Below, piece by piece: positions 1-8,838 of a stretch of 64,000 nt of DNA (position 1 is its first letter; every line of letters starts with the position of its first letter). The notes below the pieces were generated by a model. It made no database searches. It saw only the letters and a program-made list of their open reading frames with translations, and was not told the DNA's origin. Made by a program: the position numbers and the translations under genes. This DNA comes from an uncultured Bacteroidales bacterium (GTDB lineage Bacteria; Bacteroidota; Bacteroidia; Bacteroidales; UBA932): contig CASFPH010000011.1 of assembly GCA_949296645.1 (NCBI GenBank), positions 1 to 64,000 on the forward strand, written 5' to 3'.

Positions 1-92
1 TGTGTACTGTTGTTACTGATTCTTGTGCACTGTTGTTACCGTTTTCTGTGCACTAACTTTACCATTTTCTGTGCACTCGTGGTTTCTGTTTA
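1..92. repeat. 23-bp tandem repeat, four copies, cut by window edge
   Basis: The heptamer TGTGTAC/TGTGCAC starts at 1, 24, 47 and 70, an exact 23-base period. The bases between share a TTGTTAC-like core followed by a T-rich stretch, diverging toward the right. No reading frame of note uses it. The array probably continues to the left of the window. Confidence 0.75.
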
Positions 93-123
93 CACCAGCG
101 ACAAAGAAATGCTGAACCGGGGA

Positions 124-168
124 CCGGATGATGAGAGCCACAGGAACCGATGATGAGAAGCACAGGAT
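124..168. repeat. Imperfect 22-bp direct duplication
   Basis: The block GATGATGAGA followed by a GCACAGGA-like tail occurs twice back to back with few mismatches. It lies in a stretch (93-320) where I see no convincing gene. Confidence 0.5.
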
Positions 169-320
169 GCAGATAAGGAGGGTCCCAGGATGCAGGCGGG
201 GATAAGTAGGAGGTTCTGGGTGGGGAGGCGTAGCGGGTGTATGGGGTAAAATGGCATAGATATACGACAGATGGACAGAAGGGCTTGGAGAAATGCAGAG
301 AAAGAGTAGTTCAGAGGGCC

Positions 321-410
321 CAGAGAGGCGCAGAAAGATGCGGAAGAAAACAGAGAGGCACGGAGAGCTGCAGAGGAAAACAGAGAGACTCGGAAAGGTG
401 CAGAGAATGA
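321..410. repeat. 30-bp purine-rich tandem repeat, three copies
   Basis: Three consecutive 30-base units start at 321, 351 and 381, each opening with CAGAGAG and carrying GCGGA/GCAGA-type purine runs. Because 30 is a multiple of three, a short rightward frame (293-481) reads through as Arg/Lys/Glu-rich ten-residue repeats. Composition and lack of any family make a real protein unlikely. Confidence 0.75.
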
Positions 411-456
411 GTGGTTCAGAATATTTCAGATGCGCGCAGTGGAGTAGGAGTAGAAT

Positions 457-490
457 TGAGAGTGTAGACCTGAGAGTGTAGACCTGAGAG
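457..490. repeat. 14-bp tandem repeat, about 2.4 copies
   Basis: The 14-mer TGAGAGTGTAGACC is repeated at 457-470 and 471-484 and begins a third time. It continues the run of unrelated short tandem repeats across the first 500 bases. Confidence 0.7.
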
Positions 491-529
491 TTTGGTAAGT
501 TTTTATAGTGGGAACATATCCTGAAAAGG

Positions 530-565
530 AAGGAGACCGGATCTTCATTTAGATACAGTCTCCTT
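530..565 (-). terminator. Probable terminator of the membrane protein gene
   Basis: AAGGAGAC (530-537) pairs with GTCTCCTT (558-565) across a 20-base loop. Read leftward the stem is followed by a CCTTTT tail. It lies just downstream of the leftward gene ending at 624. Confidence 0.5.
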
Positions 566-623
566 ATTTTCGGCCTTTTTATTTTCTCAGGCTTTCCAGT
601 TTTTTATCGTAATCCGCAGGAAG

Positions 624-1250
624 CTATGCTGCCGGTGCTTCTGAGGCGGAAATCTTTTTCCATCCGGAAAGTGTAATGAAGAATGCTACGATATAGAGTA
701 TTGTCTCTATGGCGTCTCCTATTATCGGGATGATTCCGATTACCCATCCTGCGATTTCGAGAATCATGGCTATGAAGAGTCTGGATGCTCCGTCTCTTGC
801 TGTATTAGGAAATGTAGGAGAGTTCTTCAGGTTCATGTAGGCCAGAAGCAGAATTATCCATGCTATGAGATTAAGTATTTTACCTACTATGCCGATAAAC
901 GGTATCAGGCAGATTATGCTGCCTGCAATCATCAGCAGTGTCGATGTCCTTATAGAGGCCACTCTTGGCGTATCTGCAGGATTGACCTGATTCTTGAAGA
1001 TGTCAAGAGCTTTGATAAACAGCCAGTATCCGTAAATGATACCTACGGTTGCCAGAATTTCCAGTATGTCAATGAATCCGATGCCGTTCGAGTAGTTCCC
1101 TCCCGACATGGCTGAGAATCCGGATGCGATGTCCCGGGCTGTGCTGAAGTACCCGAAGACGGAAGCGGCGATACCGGAGATTGTAAAGATTAGTACCGAC
1201 TTGTACAAGTCCGCAGTTGTCTTGCTCCATGAATTCTGATAGATTTCCAT
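624..1250 (-). CDS. Hypothetical multi-pass membrane protein
   Basis: A 208-residue protein with four to five hydrophobic segments, at roughly residues 18-40, 60-85, 100-138 (long enough for two passes) and 157-195, joined by short polar loops. I recognise no catalytic or transport motif. The N-terminus is polar and short, so a cleaved signal peptide is unlikely and an inner-membrane location is expected. It is divergent from ftsY, and a TAAATTTG box at 1334-1327 could drive it. The function is unknown. Confidence 0.75.
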   Translation of the reverse strand: MEIYQNSWSKTTADLYKSVLIFTISGIAASVFGYFSTARDIASGFSAMSGGNYSNGIGFIDILEILATVGIIYGYWLFIKALDIFKNQVNPADTPRVASIRTSTLLMIAGSIICLIPFIGIVGKILNLIAWIILLLAYMNLKNSPTFPNTARDGASRLFIAMILEIAGWVIGIIPIIGDAIETILYIVAFFITLSGWKKISASEAPAA

Positions 1251-1326
1251 AATGAAAGAGTTTAAATTGTTGTTTAGGATAGAATTTCGGCAGTGTTGTG
1301 AAGTTATAAAAAATGTGATAAATGAA

Positions 1327-1334
1327 CAAATTTA
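1327..1334 (-). promoter_or_regulatory. -7 box for the leftward membrane protein gene
   Basis: TAAATTTG on the minus strand matches the Bacteroidota -7 consensus TAnnTTTG and lies about 75 bases upstream of the start at 1250. No good -33 element was found at the usual spacing. Confidence 0.4.
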
Positions 1335-1367
1335 TTTGTTGTTTGAAGCAAATTATGGCTATTTTTG
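1335..1367 (+). promoter_or_regulatory. Promoter of ftsY (TTTG-21-TATTTTTG)
   Basis: TTTG at 1335-1338 and TATTTTTG at 1360-1367 are separated by 21 bases, matching the Bacteroidota -33/-7 pattern. The predicted transcript start near 1374 leaves a leader of about 30 bases before the ATG at 1406. That argues against the in-frame upstream ATG at 1322. Confidence 0.65.
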
Positions 1368-1405
1368 TAAGACAATATTTAGCAAAATTTAGCAAAATCA
1401 ATTTT

Positions 1406-2362
1406 ATGGCATTTTTCGGTTTGTTCGGTAAAAAGTCAAAGGAGGAGAAGGACTCTCTTGATGCCGGTCTTCAAAGAACAAAAACTTCAATTTTCGAGAA
1501 GATATCCAGGGCGGTTGCTGGCAAGTCAACTGTAGATGAAGATGTATTGGACGGTATAGAAGAAGCCCTTATTGCTTCCGATGTAGGAGTGGACACTACG
1601 TTGAAGATAATTGAAGCTTTGGAAGACAGGGTGGCGAGGGACAAGTATATGAATACTTCGGAACTCAGAGCAATTCTGAAAGATGAGATACAGAAACTTC
1701 TCAAGGTAGATACGGAGGTTTCGCCGGAGATGCCTTTCGATTTCACGAAAAAGCCTCTTGTAGTAATGGTAGTGGGTGTAAACGGTGTGGGGAAGACGAC
1801 TACGATAGGTAAACTTGCAGCAAGACTTCATGCTTCCGGGAAAAAAGTGGTTCTTGGAGCAGCAGATACATTCAGGGCTGCAGCAGTGGATCAGCTTACG
1901 ATATGGAGCGAACGTGCCGGTGTAAGCATTGTAAAGCAGCAGATGGGCTCGGATCCTGCATCTGTGGCTTATGACGCCGTAAAATCAGCTGTTGCCCAGG
2001 ATGCTGATGTGGTATTGATCGACACGGCAGGAAGACTGCACAATAAGATAAATCTCATGAATGAGCTTACAAAGATAAGGAATGTGATGGGAAAAGTGGT
2101 TCCCGGAGCTCCTCATGAAGTGCTTCTTGTGCTTGATGGTTCAGTAGGACAGAATGCCTACCAACAGGCGAAGGAATTCAGCAAGGCTACCGATGTGACT
2201 TCAATGGCAGTCACCAAGCTGGACGGTACTGCTAAAGGCGGAGTTGTTATAGGTATCTCCGATATGCTTAAAATCCCGATTAAATTTATTGGTGTCGGGG
2301 AAAAGATTGAGGATTTGCAGATTTTCAACAAGAAGGAATTCATCGATTCATTACTGGATTAG
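1406..2362 (+). CDS. ftsY: Signal recognition particle receptor FtsY
   Basis: A 318-residue SRP-type GTPase that docks SRP-ribosome complexes at the inner membrane for co-translational insertion. The N domain (about 10-100) precedes the G domain with P-loop GVNGVGKTT (124-132), ADTFRAAA (153-160), DTAGR (206-210) and TKLD (270-273). There is no long acidic N-terminal A domain, only the short Lys-rich MAFFGLFGKK segment, which is usual outside enterobacteria. The start at 1406 is chosen because a promoter ends at 1367 and the family begins at this methionine; an in-frame ATG at 1322 would precede the transcript start. pheT follows after 91 bases. Confidence 0.97.
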   Translation: MAFFGLFGKKSKEEKDSLDAGLQRTKTSIFEKISRAVAGKSTVDEDVLDGIEEALIASDVGVDTTLKIIEALEDRVARDKYMNTSELRAILKDEIQKLLKVDTEVSPEMPFDFTKKPLVVMVVGVNGVGKTTTIGKLAARLHASGKKVVLGAADTFRAAAVDQLTIWSERAGVSIVKQQMGSDPASVAYDAVKSAVAQDADVVLIDTAGRLHNKINLMNELTKIRNVMGKVVPGAPHEVLLVLDGSVGQNAYQQAKEFSKATDVTSMAVTKLDGTAKGGVVIGISDMLKIPIKFIGVGEKIEDLQIFNKKEFIDSLLD

Positions 2363-2453
2363 ATATGCTAAAAATAAGTCGGACATTGTTGATTTGCAGT
2401 GGCCGGAATGAAAAGAATAAGATAAAAATAGGATAAACATAGGGATAAACAAG

Positions 2454-4904
2454 ATGAAGATTTCTTATAATTGGTTGAAGGATTATGTGGATTTTAACCT
2501 TGAACCGGAAAAAGTGGCTTCCGTACTTACGGCAATTGGTCTTGAAGTTGAAGCAATGGAGACAGTGGAGCAGATACCGGGCGGACTTGCCGGTGTGGTT
2601 GTTGCTGAGGTTGTCGAATGCGGAAAACATCCTGATGCCGACAAGTTGCATGTAACCAAAGTCAATGCAGGAACGGGCGAACTGCTGCAGATCGTTTGTG
2701 GAGCGCCCAATGTGGCGGCAGGACAGAAAGTACTGCTTGCAACAATAGGGACAAGGCTCGTGTTCTCGAATGGAGAAGAAGTAAAAATAAAGAAATCAAA
2801 AATAAGAGGTATCGAATCTTTCGGAATGATATGTGCCGAGGATGAACTCGGATTAGGCAATTCCCATGAAGGAATAATGGTACTTGACCCTTCGGCTGTT
2901 CCAGGTACTCCTGCAAAGGAATATCTTAAGCTGGATTCTGATACGGTTTTTGAAATCGGGCTCACTCCTAACAGGGTTGATGCTGCAAGCCATATAGGTG
3001 TTGCCAGGGATCTTTCGGCTTATCTTAAACTTAACGGAATGGGAGGAGAAATGCATCTTCCTTCCGTTGAAGCTTTTTCTGAAGGATGCGGAGAAGGTAT
3101 TACCGTTACGGTAGAGGCTCCGGACGGGGCACCGAGATACAGCGGGATAACAATGGATAATGTAAAGGTCGGTCCTTCTCCCGAATGGATGAGAAAACGT
3201 CTGGCTGCAATAGGAGTAAGATCCATAAATAATGTGGTAGACATAACGAACTACATATTAAACGAGGTTGGTCTTCCTCTGCATGCGTTTGATGCTGCAA
3301 AAATAAAAGGTAACAGGATTGTAGTAAGGCGTTGTGAAGAAGGTACGCCTTTTGTGACGCTTGACGGTGTGGAAAGGAAACTCTCATCGGAAGATCTTAT
3401 GATATGCAATGCCGAGGAACCTATGTGTATTGCCGGTGTGTTCGGAGGTGAAGAATCCGGTGTAAAGGATGATACGGCTTCCGTATTTATAGAATCGGCG
3501 TATTTCAATCCGGTAACTGTACGCAAAACGTCAAAGAGGCATGTGCTCAAAACTGATGCGGCTTTCAGATATGAGAGGGGAGCAGACCCGATGATTCTTC
3601 CTTATGCCTTGAAACGTGCAGCTCTGCTTATGCAGGAACTGGCAGGTGCTACGGTACGCGGAAAAATTCAGGAATTTTATCCTGTGCCGTTCGAACTCAA
3701 GAAAGTGGATCTTAATATATCCAGAATGAACAGGTTCATAGGGAAGGATATACCGGAAGAGACATATCTTAAAATACTTGAAGGTCTTGAGTTCGAGATT
3801 CTGTCCAAATCCGGAGAAAATATTACGGTAAGCGTACCTGCATACAGGGTTGACGTATACAGGGAATGCGATGTAGTGGAGGATGTTCTGAGAATATATG
3901 ACTTCAACAATATAGAACTGCCACAGAATGTAAGGGCCTCAATAAACGTTACGCCTAATCCTGATCCGGAGAAGATAAGAAGGATAGCTTCCGACCTACT
4001 TGTTTCAAACGGATTCAACGAAATAATGAACAATTCCCTTACAAGATCTGCATATTATGACAATCTTAAGACTTTTCCTAAAGAAAATCTTGTCATGATA
4101 CTGAATCCGTTGAGTTCAGACCTGAATTCAATGCGACAGACCCTTCTGTTGAGCGGTCTTGAAGTCGTGGCATACAATATAAACAGACAGAATCCGGACA
4201 TGAAGATTTTTGAACTGGGAAATGTTTATTCCCTCGACAGCAGTAAGGACAGAAATCTTCAGGAAGCCTATGTGGAACATAGCAGAATGTCACTTTTCAT
4301 AACCGGGTCTTCCGTGCAGTCATGGCGTGCCGTTTCGAGAAAAGGGGATTTCTTCATGTTGAAAGGTTATATGGAACTTCTTATGAAGAGATTCGGTGTG
4401 GATCTGTCAGAGATGTCAATGGAGCCGGCTCCTGCAGACATATTCTCCGAAGGTATCCTTTTCAGGACCCAGTCCGGCAGCCAGCTGGCCGTTATGGGGG
4501 CCGTTTCTCAGGCGAGAAGAAGGCAATTTGGCATAAAGCAGGAAGTTTATGCTGCTGAAATATGTTGGGACCAGTTCCTGAAACTGGCAAAAAAGACCAG
4601 AGTGAAATACATGGAACTTCCGAAATATCCTGAAGTGAAGAGGGATCTCGCCCTTCTTCTTGATGAATCCGTTACATATTCTGATATAAGAAAGGCTGCC
4701 TTTGCTTGCGAGAAAAAGCTTCTGCGAGCAGTAAACCTGTTCGATGTATACAGAGGTGACAAAATACCTGAAGGCAAGAAGCAGTATGCGATAAGTTTTA
4801 CTTTACAGGATAACGAAAAGACTCTTACCGACAAGGCGGTAGAAGTCGTGATGGACAAGCTTCTGCAGACATTTATGCAGAAATTCAATGCTGTATTGAG
4901 ATAG
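2454..4904 (+). CDS. pheT: Phenylalanine-tRNA ligase beta subunit
   Basis: An 816-residue beta chain of the alpha2-beta2 PheRS that charges tRNA-Phe in the cytosol. In order are the OB-fold tRNA-binding domain (about 40-150, with the HPDADKLHV segment), the B3/B4 editing region (about 210-390), the B5 domain (about 405-475), the catalytic-like core, and the C-terminal FDX-ACB anticodon-binding domain (about 720-815). The length is the family norm. The alpha subunit gene pheS is not adjacent and not in this window. A strong hairpin follows the stop. Confidence 0.97.
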   Translation: MKISYNWLKDYVDFNLEPEKVASVLTAIGLEVEAMETVEQIPGGLAGVVVAEVVECGKHPDADKLHVTKVNAGTGELLQIVCGAPNVAAGQKVLLATIGTRLVFSNGEEVKIKKSKIRGIESFGMICAEDELGLGNSHEGIMVLDPSAVPGTPAKEYLKLDSDTVFEIGLTPNRVDAASHIGVARDLSAYLKLNGMGGEMHLPSVEAFSEGCGEGITVTVEAPDGAPRYSGITMDNVKVGPSPEWMRKRLAAIGVRSINNVVDITNYILNEVGLPLHAFDAAKIKGNRIVVRRCEEGTPFVTLDGVERKLSSEDLMICNAEEPMCIAGVFGGEESGVKDDTASVFIESAYFNPVTVRKTSKRHVLKTDAAFRYERGADPMILPYALKRAALLMQELAGATVRGKIQEFYPVPFELKKVDLNISRMNRFIGKDIPEETYLKILEGLEFEILSKSGENITVSVPAYRVDVYRECDVVEDVLRIYDFNNIELPQNVRASINVTPNPDPEKIRRIASDLLVSNGFNEIMNNSLTRSAYYDNLKTFPKENLVMILNPLSSDLNSMRQTLLLSGLEVVAYNINRQNPDMKIFELGNVYSLDSSKDRNLQEAYVEHSRMSLFITGSSVQSWRAVSRKGDFFMLKGYMELLMKRFGVDLSEMSMEPAPADIFSEGILFRTQSGSQLAVMGAVSQARRRQFGIKQEVYAAEICWDQFLKLAKKTRVKYMELPKYPEVKRDLALLLDESVTYSDIRKAAFACEKKLLRAVNLFDVYRGDKIPEGKKQYAISFTLQDNEKTLTDKAVEVVMDKLLQTFMQKFNAVLR

Positions 4905-4920
4905 ACCTGCGATATATGAT

Positions 4921-4962
4921 AAGCCCCCGGAAGTCTTTATAATAAAATGCTTCCGGGGGCTT
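4921..4962. terminator. Convergent intrinsic terminator between pheT and the barrel protein gene
   Basis: A perfect 13-bp stem, AAGCCCCCGGAAG with CTTCCGGGGGCTT, encloses a 16-base AT-rich loop. It sits between two convergent genes and could stop both transcripts, although the T-tract is poor on either side. Confidence 0.75.
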
Positions 4963-4987
4963 GCTGTTACTTGCTGTCAGTCGAGTT

Positions 4988-5446
4988 CTAAAAAGTGTAT
5001 TTGACTCCAAGTCCGAAATTGGTAGCACGGAAATGAACGTCGCTTATCAATTGTAATTGAGGTTTCCAGTCGAGTGACAATGCGATAGGTACATTGTTGA
5101 ATTTGTATTCTATACCGCCTATTCCGTCTATTGACAGCAGAAAATCATTGTGTTCTCCGAGGAAGAGACCTAATGAAGCGCCAGGGCCTGCATAAAGGGT
5201 AAGTCCCGGAACGTTCACATCAAAATGGAACTGGTAGTTGGCCCCTACGACAAGGTTGAGATTGTCGTTTGAGAAAAGTTCATTAAGGCCCAGATTGGCT
5301 TCGATTGCCTGTCCAGGATTGAGAAACTGCTTGTATGTTATACCAACTCCAGAGCCGATTCTCAAACCGATCGCCTTGTCATAGTTCTGTGCGAAACTGC
5401 TGATGCTTATAAGCAGTGCAGTCGCAATTACTAGTAATTTTTTCAT
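4988..5446 (-). CDS. Small outer-membrane beta-barrel-like protein
   Basis: A 152-residue protein starting MKKLLVIATALL with a Sec signal peptide ending near SFAQ (about residue 19). The rest alternates short amphipathic strands rich in Gly and aromatics and ends in an aromatic residue (KYTF), the C-terminal signature of outer-membrane barrels. Its size would fit an eight-stranded OmpA/OmpW-like barrel. A longer in-frame extension upstream overlaps deoC and lacks a signal peptide, so this start is preferred. Its function is unknown. It lies 32 bases downstream of deoC and may be last in that operon. Confidence 0.8.
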   Translation of the reverse strand: MKKLLVIATALLISISSFAQNYDKAIGLRIGSGVGITYKQFLNPGQAIEANLGLNELFSNDNLNLVVGANYQFHFDVNVPGLTLYAGPGASLGLFLGEHNDFLLSIDGIGGIEYKFNNVPIALSLDWKPQLQLISDVHFRATNFGLGVKYTF

Positions 5447-5478
5447 GATAATTGTATTTTTTTGTTTATGCGTATATT

Positions 5479-6342
5479 CTAAAAATATGATATTTTGTTG
5501 TCTTCCAACTTGGTAAGAATATTGTTTGCAAGTCTGCTGGCCCCGATTCTGAAAAGTTCTGGAGTGAGCCATTCCTTTCCGAGGATGGATTCGACGATGG
5601 CATAATATGCAATCGCTTCCTCGCATGTCACTATGCCGCCTGCAGGTTTGAATCCTACTTTTCTTCCGGTAGACTTGTAGAATTGCCTGATGGCGGTACA
5701 CATTATTATTGCCGCAGTAGGAGTGGCAGCCGGTTCCAGTTTTCCTGTAGATGTCTTTATGAAATCGGCTCCGGCTTCCATGGCAAGAAACGATGCTTCC
5801 GCTGCCGATTCAACTGACTGCAAGGTTCCAGTTTCGAGTATTACCTTAAGGCGGGCGCCGCGTACTGCCTCGCGTATGGCTTTGATTTCATTTGAAGTGC
5901 CTTCATAATCTCCTGCAAGAAATTTATTCAGAGGAATTACGATATCCACTTCGTCAGCTCCGTTTTCAACAGCCATCCTGCATTCCATCACTTTGACTTC
6001 CGTAAAACTCTGGGATGCCGGAAAGCATCCTCCTACGGCGGTTACCCTTACATTTCCGGCAGAAAGGTTTTCCTTTACGGTTTTTGCAAAATTTGGATAT
6101 ACACATATGGAAGCTGGGAGTTCGTATTCCGGAAACATGCTCCTGTATCCGTTTACCTTTTCAACAAGCTTCGTTATTTTTGACTGTGTATCGGTGGAAT
6201 TCAGGGAGGTCAGATCCATGAATCCTATACATTGGGAGAGACGCCTTGCATCCATCCAGTTTTCAAGGTTTTTTTCAACGCTTGCCAGAATCCTGTCAAT
6301 TTCTTCAGTGCTCAGTTCAAAATTGTATTTTGATAATAACAT
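5479..6342 (-). CDS. deoC: Deoxyribose-phosphate aldolase
   Basis: A 287-residue class I aldolase that cleaves 2-deoxyribose 5-phosphate to glyceraldehyde 3-phosphate and acetaldehyde during nucleoside salvage. The Schiff-base lysine is K196 in FIKTSTGK. The activating lysine is K232 in FKPAGGI, and the catalytic aspartate is D133 in EVDIVIP. It is a little longer than the E. coli enzyme because of an N-terminal helical extension of about 30 residues. It starts 13 bases after dtd in a leftward operon. Confidence 0.95.
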   Translation of the reverse strand: MLLSKYNFELSTEEIDRILASVEKNLENWMDARRLSQCIGFMDLTSLNSTDTQSKITKLVEKVNGYRSMFPEYELPASICVYPNFAKTVKENLSAGNVRVTAVGGCFPASQSFTEVKVMECRMAVENGADEVDIVIPLNKFLAGDYEGTSNEIKAIREAVRGARLKVILETGTLQSVESAAEASFLAMEAGADFIKTSTGKLEPAATPTAAIIMCTAIRQFYKSTGRKVGFKPAGGIVTCEEAIAYYAIVESILGKEWLTPELFRIGASRLANNILTKLEDNKISYF

Positions 6343-6355
6343 ATATTGTGTTAGT

Positions 6356-6808
6356 TTATTTCTTGTCTTTAGAGTCCATTATTATTGTTACGGGACCGTC
6401 GTTTACCAGTTCCACTTTCATGTCAGCTCCGAACCTGCCGGTCTGTACAGGCTTCCCCATGGCCTTTGCCATTTTTTCCACGAACTCGTTGTAAAGCGGT
6501 ATGGCTATTTCATGTCCCGCAGCCTTTATGTATGAAGGTCTGTTCCCTTTTGCGGTAAGGGCATTCAGTGTAAACTGGCTTACAATGAGAATGTCACCGT
6601 TTTCTTCGAGAATTGACCTGTTCATCACTCCGTTTTCATCGTTAAAGATTCTCAAGTTAGCAATTTTTTTGGTAATCCAGTCAACATCTTCGCTGTTGTC
6701 CTCGTTTACAAATCCAGCCAGTACCATGAATCCTTTTCCGATTCTGCCTGTAATTTCTTCATCTATAGTTACCGAAGCTCTGCTTACTCTCTGTATTACA
6801 ACTCTCAT
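6356..6808 (-). CDS. dtd: D-aminoacyl-tRNA deacylase
   Basis: A 150-residue DTD1-type enzyme that hydrolyses D-aminoacyl-tRNAs (and Gly-tRNA-Ala) to protect translation. The diagnostic SQFTL (77-81) and the GP dipeptide in NDGPVT (136-141) are both present. The family usually shows NxGPVT, so the asparagine-aspartate pair is a mild variant. It is full length and packed 13 bases from both neighbours in the leftward operon. Confidence 0.95.
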   Translation of the reverse strand: MRVVIQRVSRASVTIDEEITGRIGKGFMVLAGFVNEDNSEDVDWITKKIANLRIFNDENGVMNRSILEENGDILIVSQFTLNALTAKGNRPSYIKAAGHEIAIPLYNEFVEKMAKAMGKPVQTGRFGADMKVELVNDGPVTIIMDSKDKK

Positions 6809-6821
6809 CTTTTTATAAGTT

Positions 6822-7598
6822 TTATCCGTTAACCTGAACGGTGAAACCTTCCCTGCGGAGAGGTTCAGCTATTGCATTCATTTCCTCTACAGTCACCTTG
6901 GAAAGATTCTTTTCCGGCGTTTCCCTGTCTATTGTATAAATCATGACGGAGCGGGGTCTGAGTTCCCTGACAAGGTTCTGCCATGTTCTGACATTTTCTT
7001 CTGAAGTGCAGTCTATAGTTTTTCCATCATGTTCCCCCCTCAGAAACATGGTCTGGAGTATATATCGGCCTGATATTTCCTTGAGCCTTTCAATAGTCCT
7101 TTCGAGACTGTAACCAGGCTGTGGACGGTCGATTGCATCCACCATGTCGCCGATGGCGGAATCTATCTTGAGTATGGGGTTGTCGACTTTGAGCAGTGCA
7201 TCCCTTACGCTGTCTTTCGTTATCCTTGAGGCATTTGACAGGACGGATATCTTTGCTTCAGGATACAGACTGTCGCGAAGTTTTATCGTCAGGTCTATTA
7301 TCTCCGGAAAATGTGGATGGAGTGTCGGTTCCCCGTTGCCGGAAAACGTTATGGTATCGATGACAGTACCTTCATTTTTCAGTGAATTGAGCCTTTCGGT
7401 AAGAGCTTTTTCAATATCCTGAAGGTCGTATATCCTTGTATCGTTCTTTCCGTCCTTGTTCCATCCGCATTCGCAGTATATGCAGTCGAATGTGCATAAC
7501 TTGCCATGTAACGGAAGGAGATTCACTCCGAGCGAACTTCCGAGCCGTCTGCTTCTTATCGGTCCGAATACAATCTTTTCAAATAAAATCGTTGACAT
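6822..7598 (-). CDS. Radical SAM protein, COG0731-like
   Basis: A 258-residue radical SAM enzyme with the [4Fe-4S] motif CxxxCxxC at C35, C39 and C42 (CTFDCIYC). The preceding FGPIRSRRLG..LGVN block is typical of the COG0731 group related to Tyw1. GNGEPTLHP (about residues 90-98) matches the SAM-binding GGE-like motif. No flavodoxin domain or SPASM tail is present. The substrate is unknown; a true wybutosine role is unlikely in bacteria. It lies between an amidohydrolase gene and dtd in the same operon. Confidence 0.85.
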   Translation of the reverse strand: MSTILFEKIVFGPIRSRRLGSSLGVNLLPLHGKLCTFDCIYCECGWNKDGKNDTRIYDLQDIEKALTERLNSLKNEGTVIDTITFSGNGEPTLHPHFPEIIDLTIKLRDSLYPEAKISVLSNASRITKDSVRDALLKVDNPILKIDSAIGDMVDAIDRPQPGYSLERTIERLKEISGRYILQTMFLRGEHDGKTIDCTSEENVRTWQNLVRELRPRSVMIYTIDRETPEKNLSKVTVEEMNAIAEPLRREGFTVQVNG

Positions 7599-7622
7599 TT
7601 TTTCTTCCTTTTGCTTTAAAGC

Positions 7623-8810
7623 CTATACAAGTCTGACCGACCTGCTTTTTTCAGTCAGTCTCATGTTTTTCCAGTCTATGTTTTCTACAAGAACCAGGCC
7701 CGGTTTCTTGCCAGGTGTCAGGGATCCTGCAATTTCGTCCTTTTTCAGGAATTCCGCACCGTTTAGAGTGCTCCATTTTATTATTTCTTCGAGCGGAACA
7801 GTCGTAAAATATTTCTGGATGGTATACATCTCGCTTATCATGTCGAGGGATGTATTGCTGGAAAGGCTGTCCGTACCTATAGTTAGTTTCAGTCCATGTG
7901 CCATCATAAGGTTTACAGGCGGCAGAGCCCTGTTTATGAATATGTTGGATCTCGGACATAATGCCCAGAACGGTGATTTCAGATGTTTTTTTGCATATTC
8001 TATGCTGTCGCTGTCGGTAAAGGTGTTGTGTACGAGAAGTATGTTGCCTTCCACCGGTGTACCAGTCCTTTCCTTGAGAGCGTCTATATAATATACAAGA
8101 GGGTTTTTCCCGTATACTTCCGGAGTGCTGAGTTTTCTGGACCTGTAATCTTCTGAGAGTGCTCCTGTTCCGTATCTGATCATATCCATTTCCTCATCGC
8201 TTTCCTCAGAGTGGTATGACAGGAACCCGCTTTCAAGCCCAAGTTCTGATACGGTTGCGATAAGCCTTTTGCTGGATGTGTAGCATGCGTGAGGGGTAGG
8301 GGCAGCGTCTATTCCGAAGTTTTCGGCTTTCTCGTTCAGGCTTTTCACATTCCGGATAATTTCCTCTACATCCTTGTCTTCCGTTCCGAAAACTTCGAGG
8401 AATGTTCTCGTGTATATCGGCGATCCGGATTTTATTTCAAAACTTTCGTCGCAATTGCTTATGTCGGCCATTGCAGATACGCCCTGCATGTAGAGAAGTT
8501 TCATGTTCTCCTCTATTGCCGTCTTTCGTGACTTCTCATCGCAGTTGAGCCTGAGCTCATTGATCTGTTTTATGAATCCGGCCATACCGCTTGCCTGTCT
8601 GAAACATCCTTTCAGATGGGACAGCTCAATGTGACAATGTGTATTGACCATACCTGGGATGAGGATACCGTTGTAGAATTCCGTACTTGCGCTTTCACTT
8701 TCCAGTACGCCCGTTTCCATGACGGTACCGTCATCATCGATTACAACATATCCGTTCTTTACCGGTTCTGAGTCAACGGGAAAAATATATTGTGCAGCAA
8801 TCTTTCTCAT
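7623..8810 (-). CDS. Amidohydrolase of the TrzA/SsnA (metal-dependent deaminase) family
   Basis: A 395-residue TIM-barrel hydrolase. Metal-ligand positions are H58 and H60 (NTHCH), H174 (TPHACY), H200 followed by SEE, H261 (LVHNT) and D313 (GTDSLSSN). Known relatives deaminate aminated purine-like compounds such as S-adenosylhomocysteine, methylthioadenosine, guanine or aminofutalosine; the sequence does not say which. The start at 8810 (MRKIAAQ) is chosen over an in-frame one at 8855 that would overlap the upstream gene. Nothing nearby identifies a menaquinone pathway. Confidence 0.85.
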   Translation of the reverse strand: MRKIAAQYIFPVDSEPVKNGYVVIDDDGTVMETGVLESESASTEFYNGILIPGMVNTHCHIELSHLKGCFRQASGMAGFIKQINELRLNCDEKSRKTAIEENMKLLYMQGVSAMADISNCDESFEIKSGSPIYTRTFLEVFGTEDKDVEEIIRNVKSLNEKAENFGIDAAPTPHACYTSSKRLIATVSELGLESGFLSYHSEESDEEMDMIRYGTGALSEDYRSRKLSTPEVYGKNPLVYYIDALKERTGTPVEGNILLVHNTFTDSDSIEYAKKHLKSPFWALCPRSNIFINRALPPVNLMMAHGLKLTIGTDSLSSNTSLDMISEMYTIQKYFTTVPLEEIIKWSTLNGAEFLKKDEIAGSLTPGKKPGLVLVENIDWKNMRLTEKSRSVRLV

Positions 8811-8838
8811 ATCTGTCTGTTCCTGTGTGTGTTTTTTA

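Noticed and set aside
293-481. A 62-residue Arg/Lys/Glu-rich reading frame
   Set aside because: It is a by-product of a 30-base tandem repeat, has no family, promoter or ribosome-site support, and is continuous only because 30 is divisible by three.
1322-1405. N-terminal extension of FtsY
   Set aside because: The extension lies across the predicted promoter and transcript start, and is not family-like.
4988-5701. A 237-residue version of the barrel protein
   Set aside because: The extra N-terminus overlaps deoC antisense-frame sequence, while the signal peptide begins at the internal Met at 5446.
7623-8810. Aminofutalosine deaminase of menaquinone synthesis
   Set aside because: The amidohydrolase motifs fit many deaminases, and no mqnA, mqnC, mqnD or mqnE gene lies in the window; the nearby radical SAM protein is COG0731-like.
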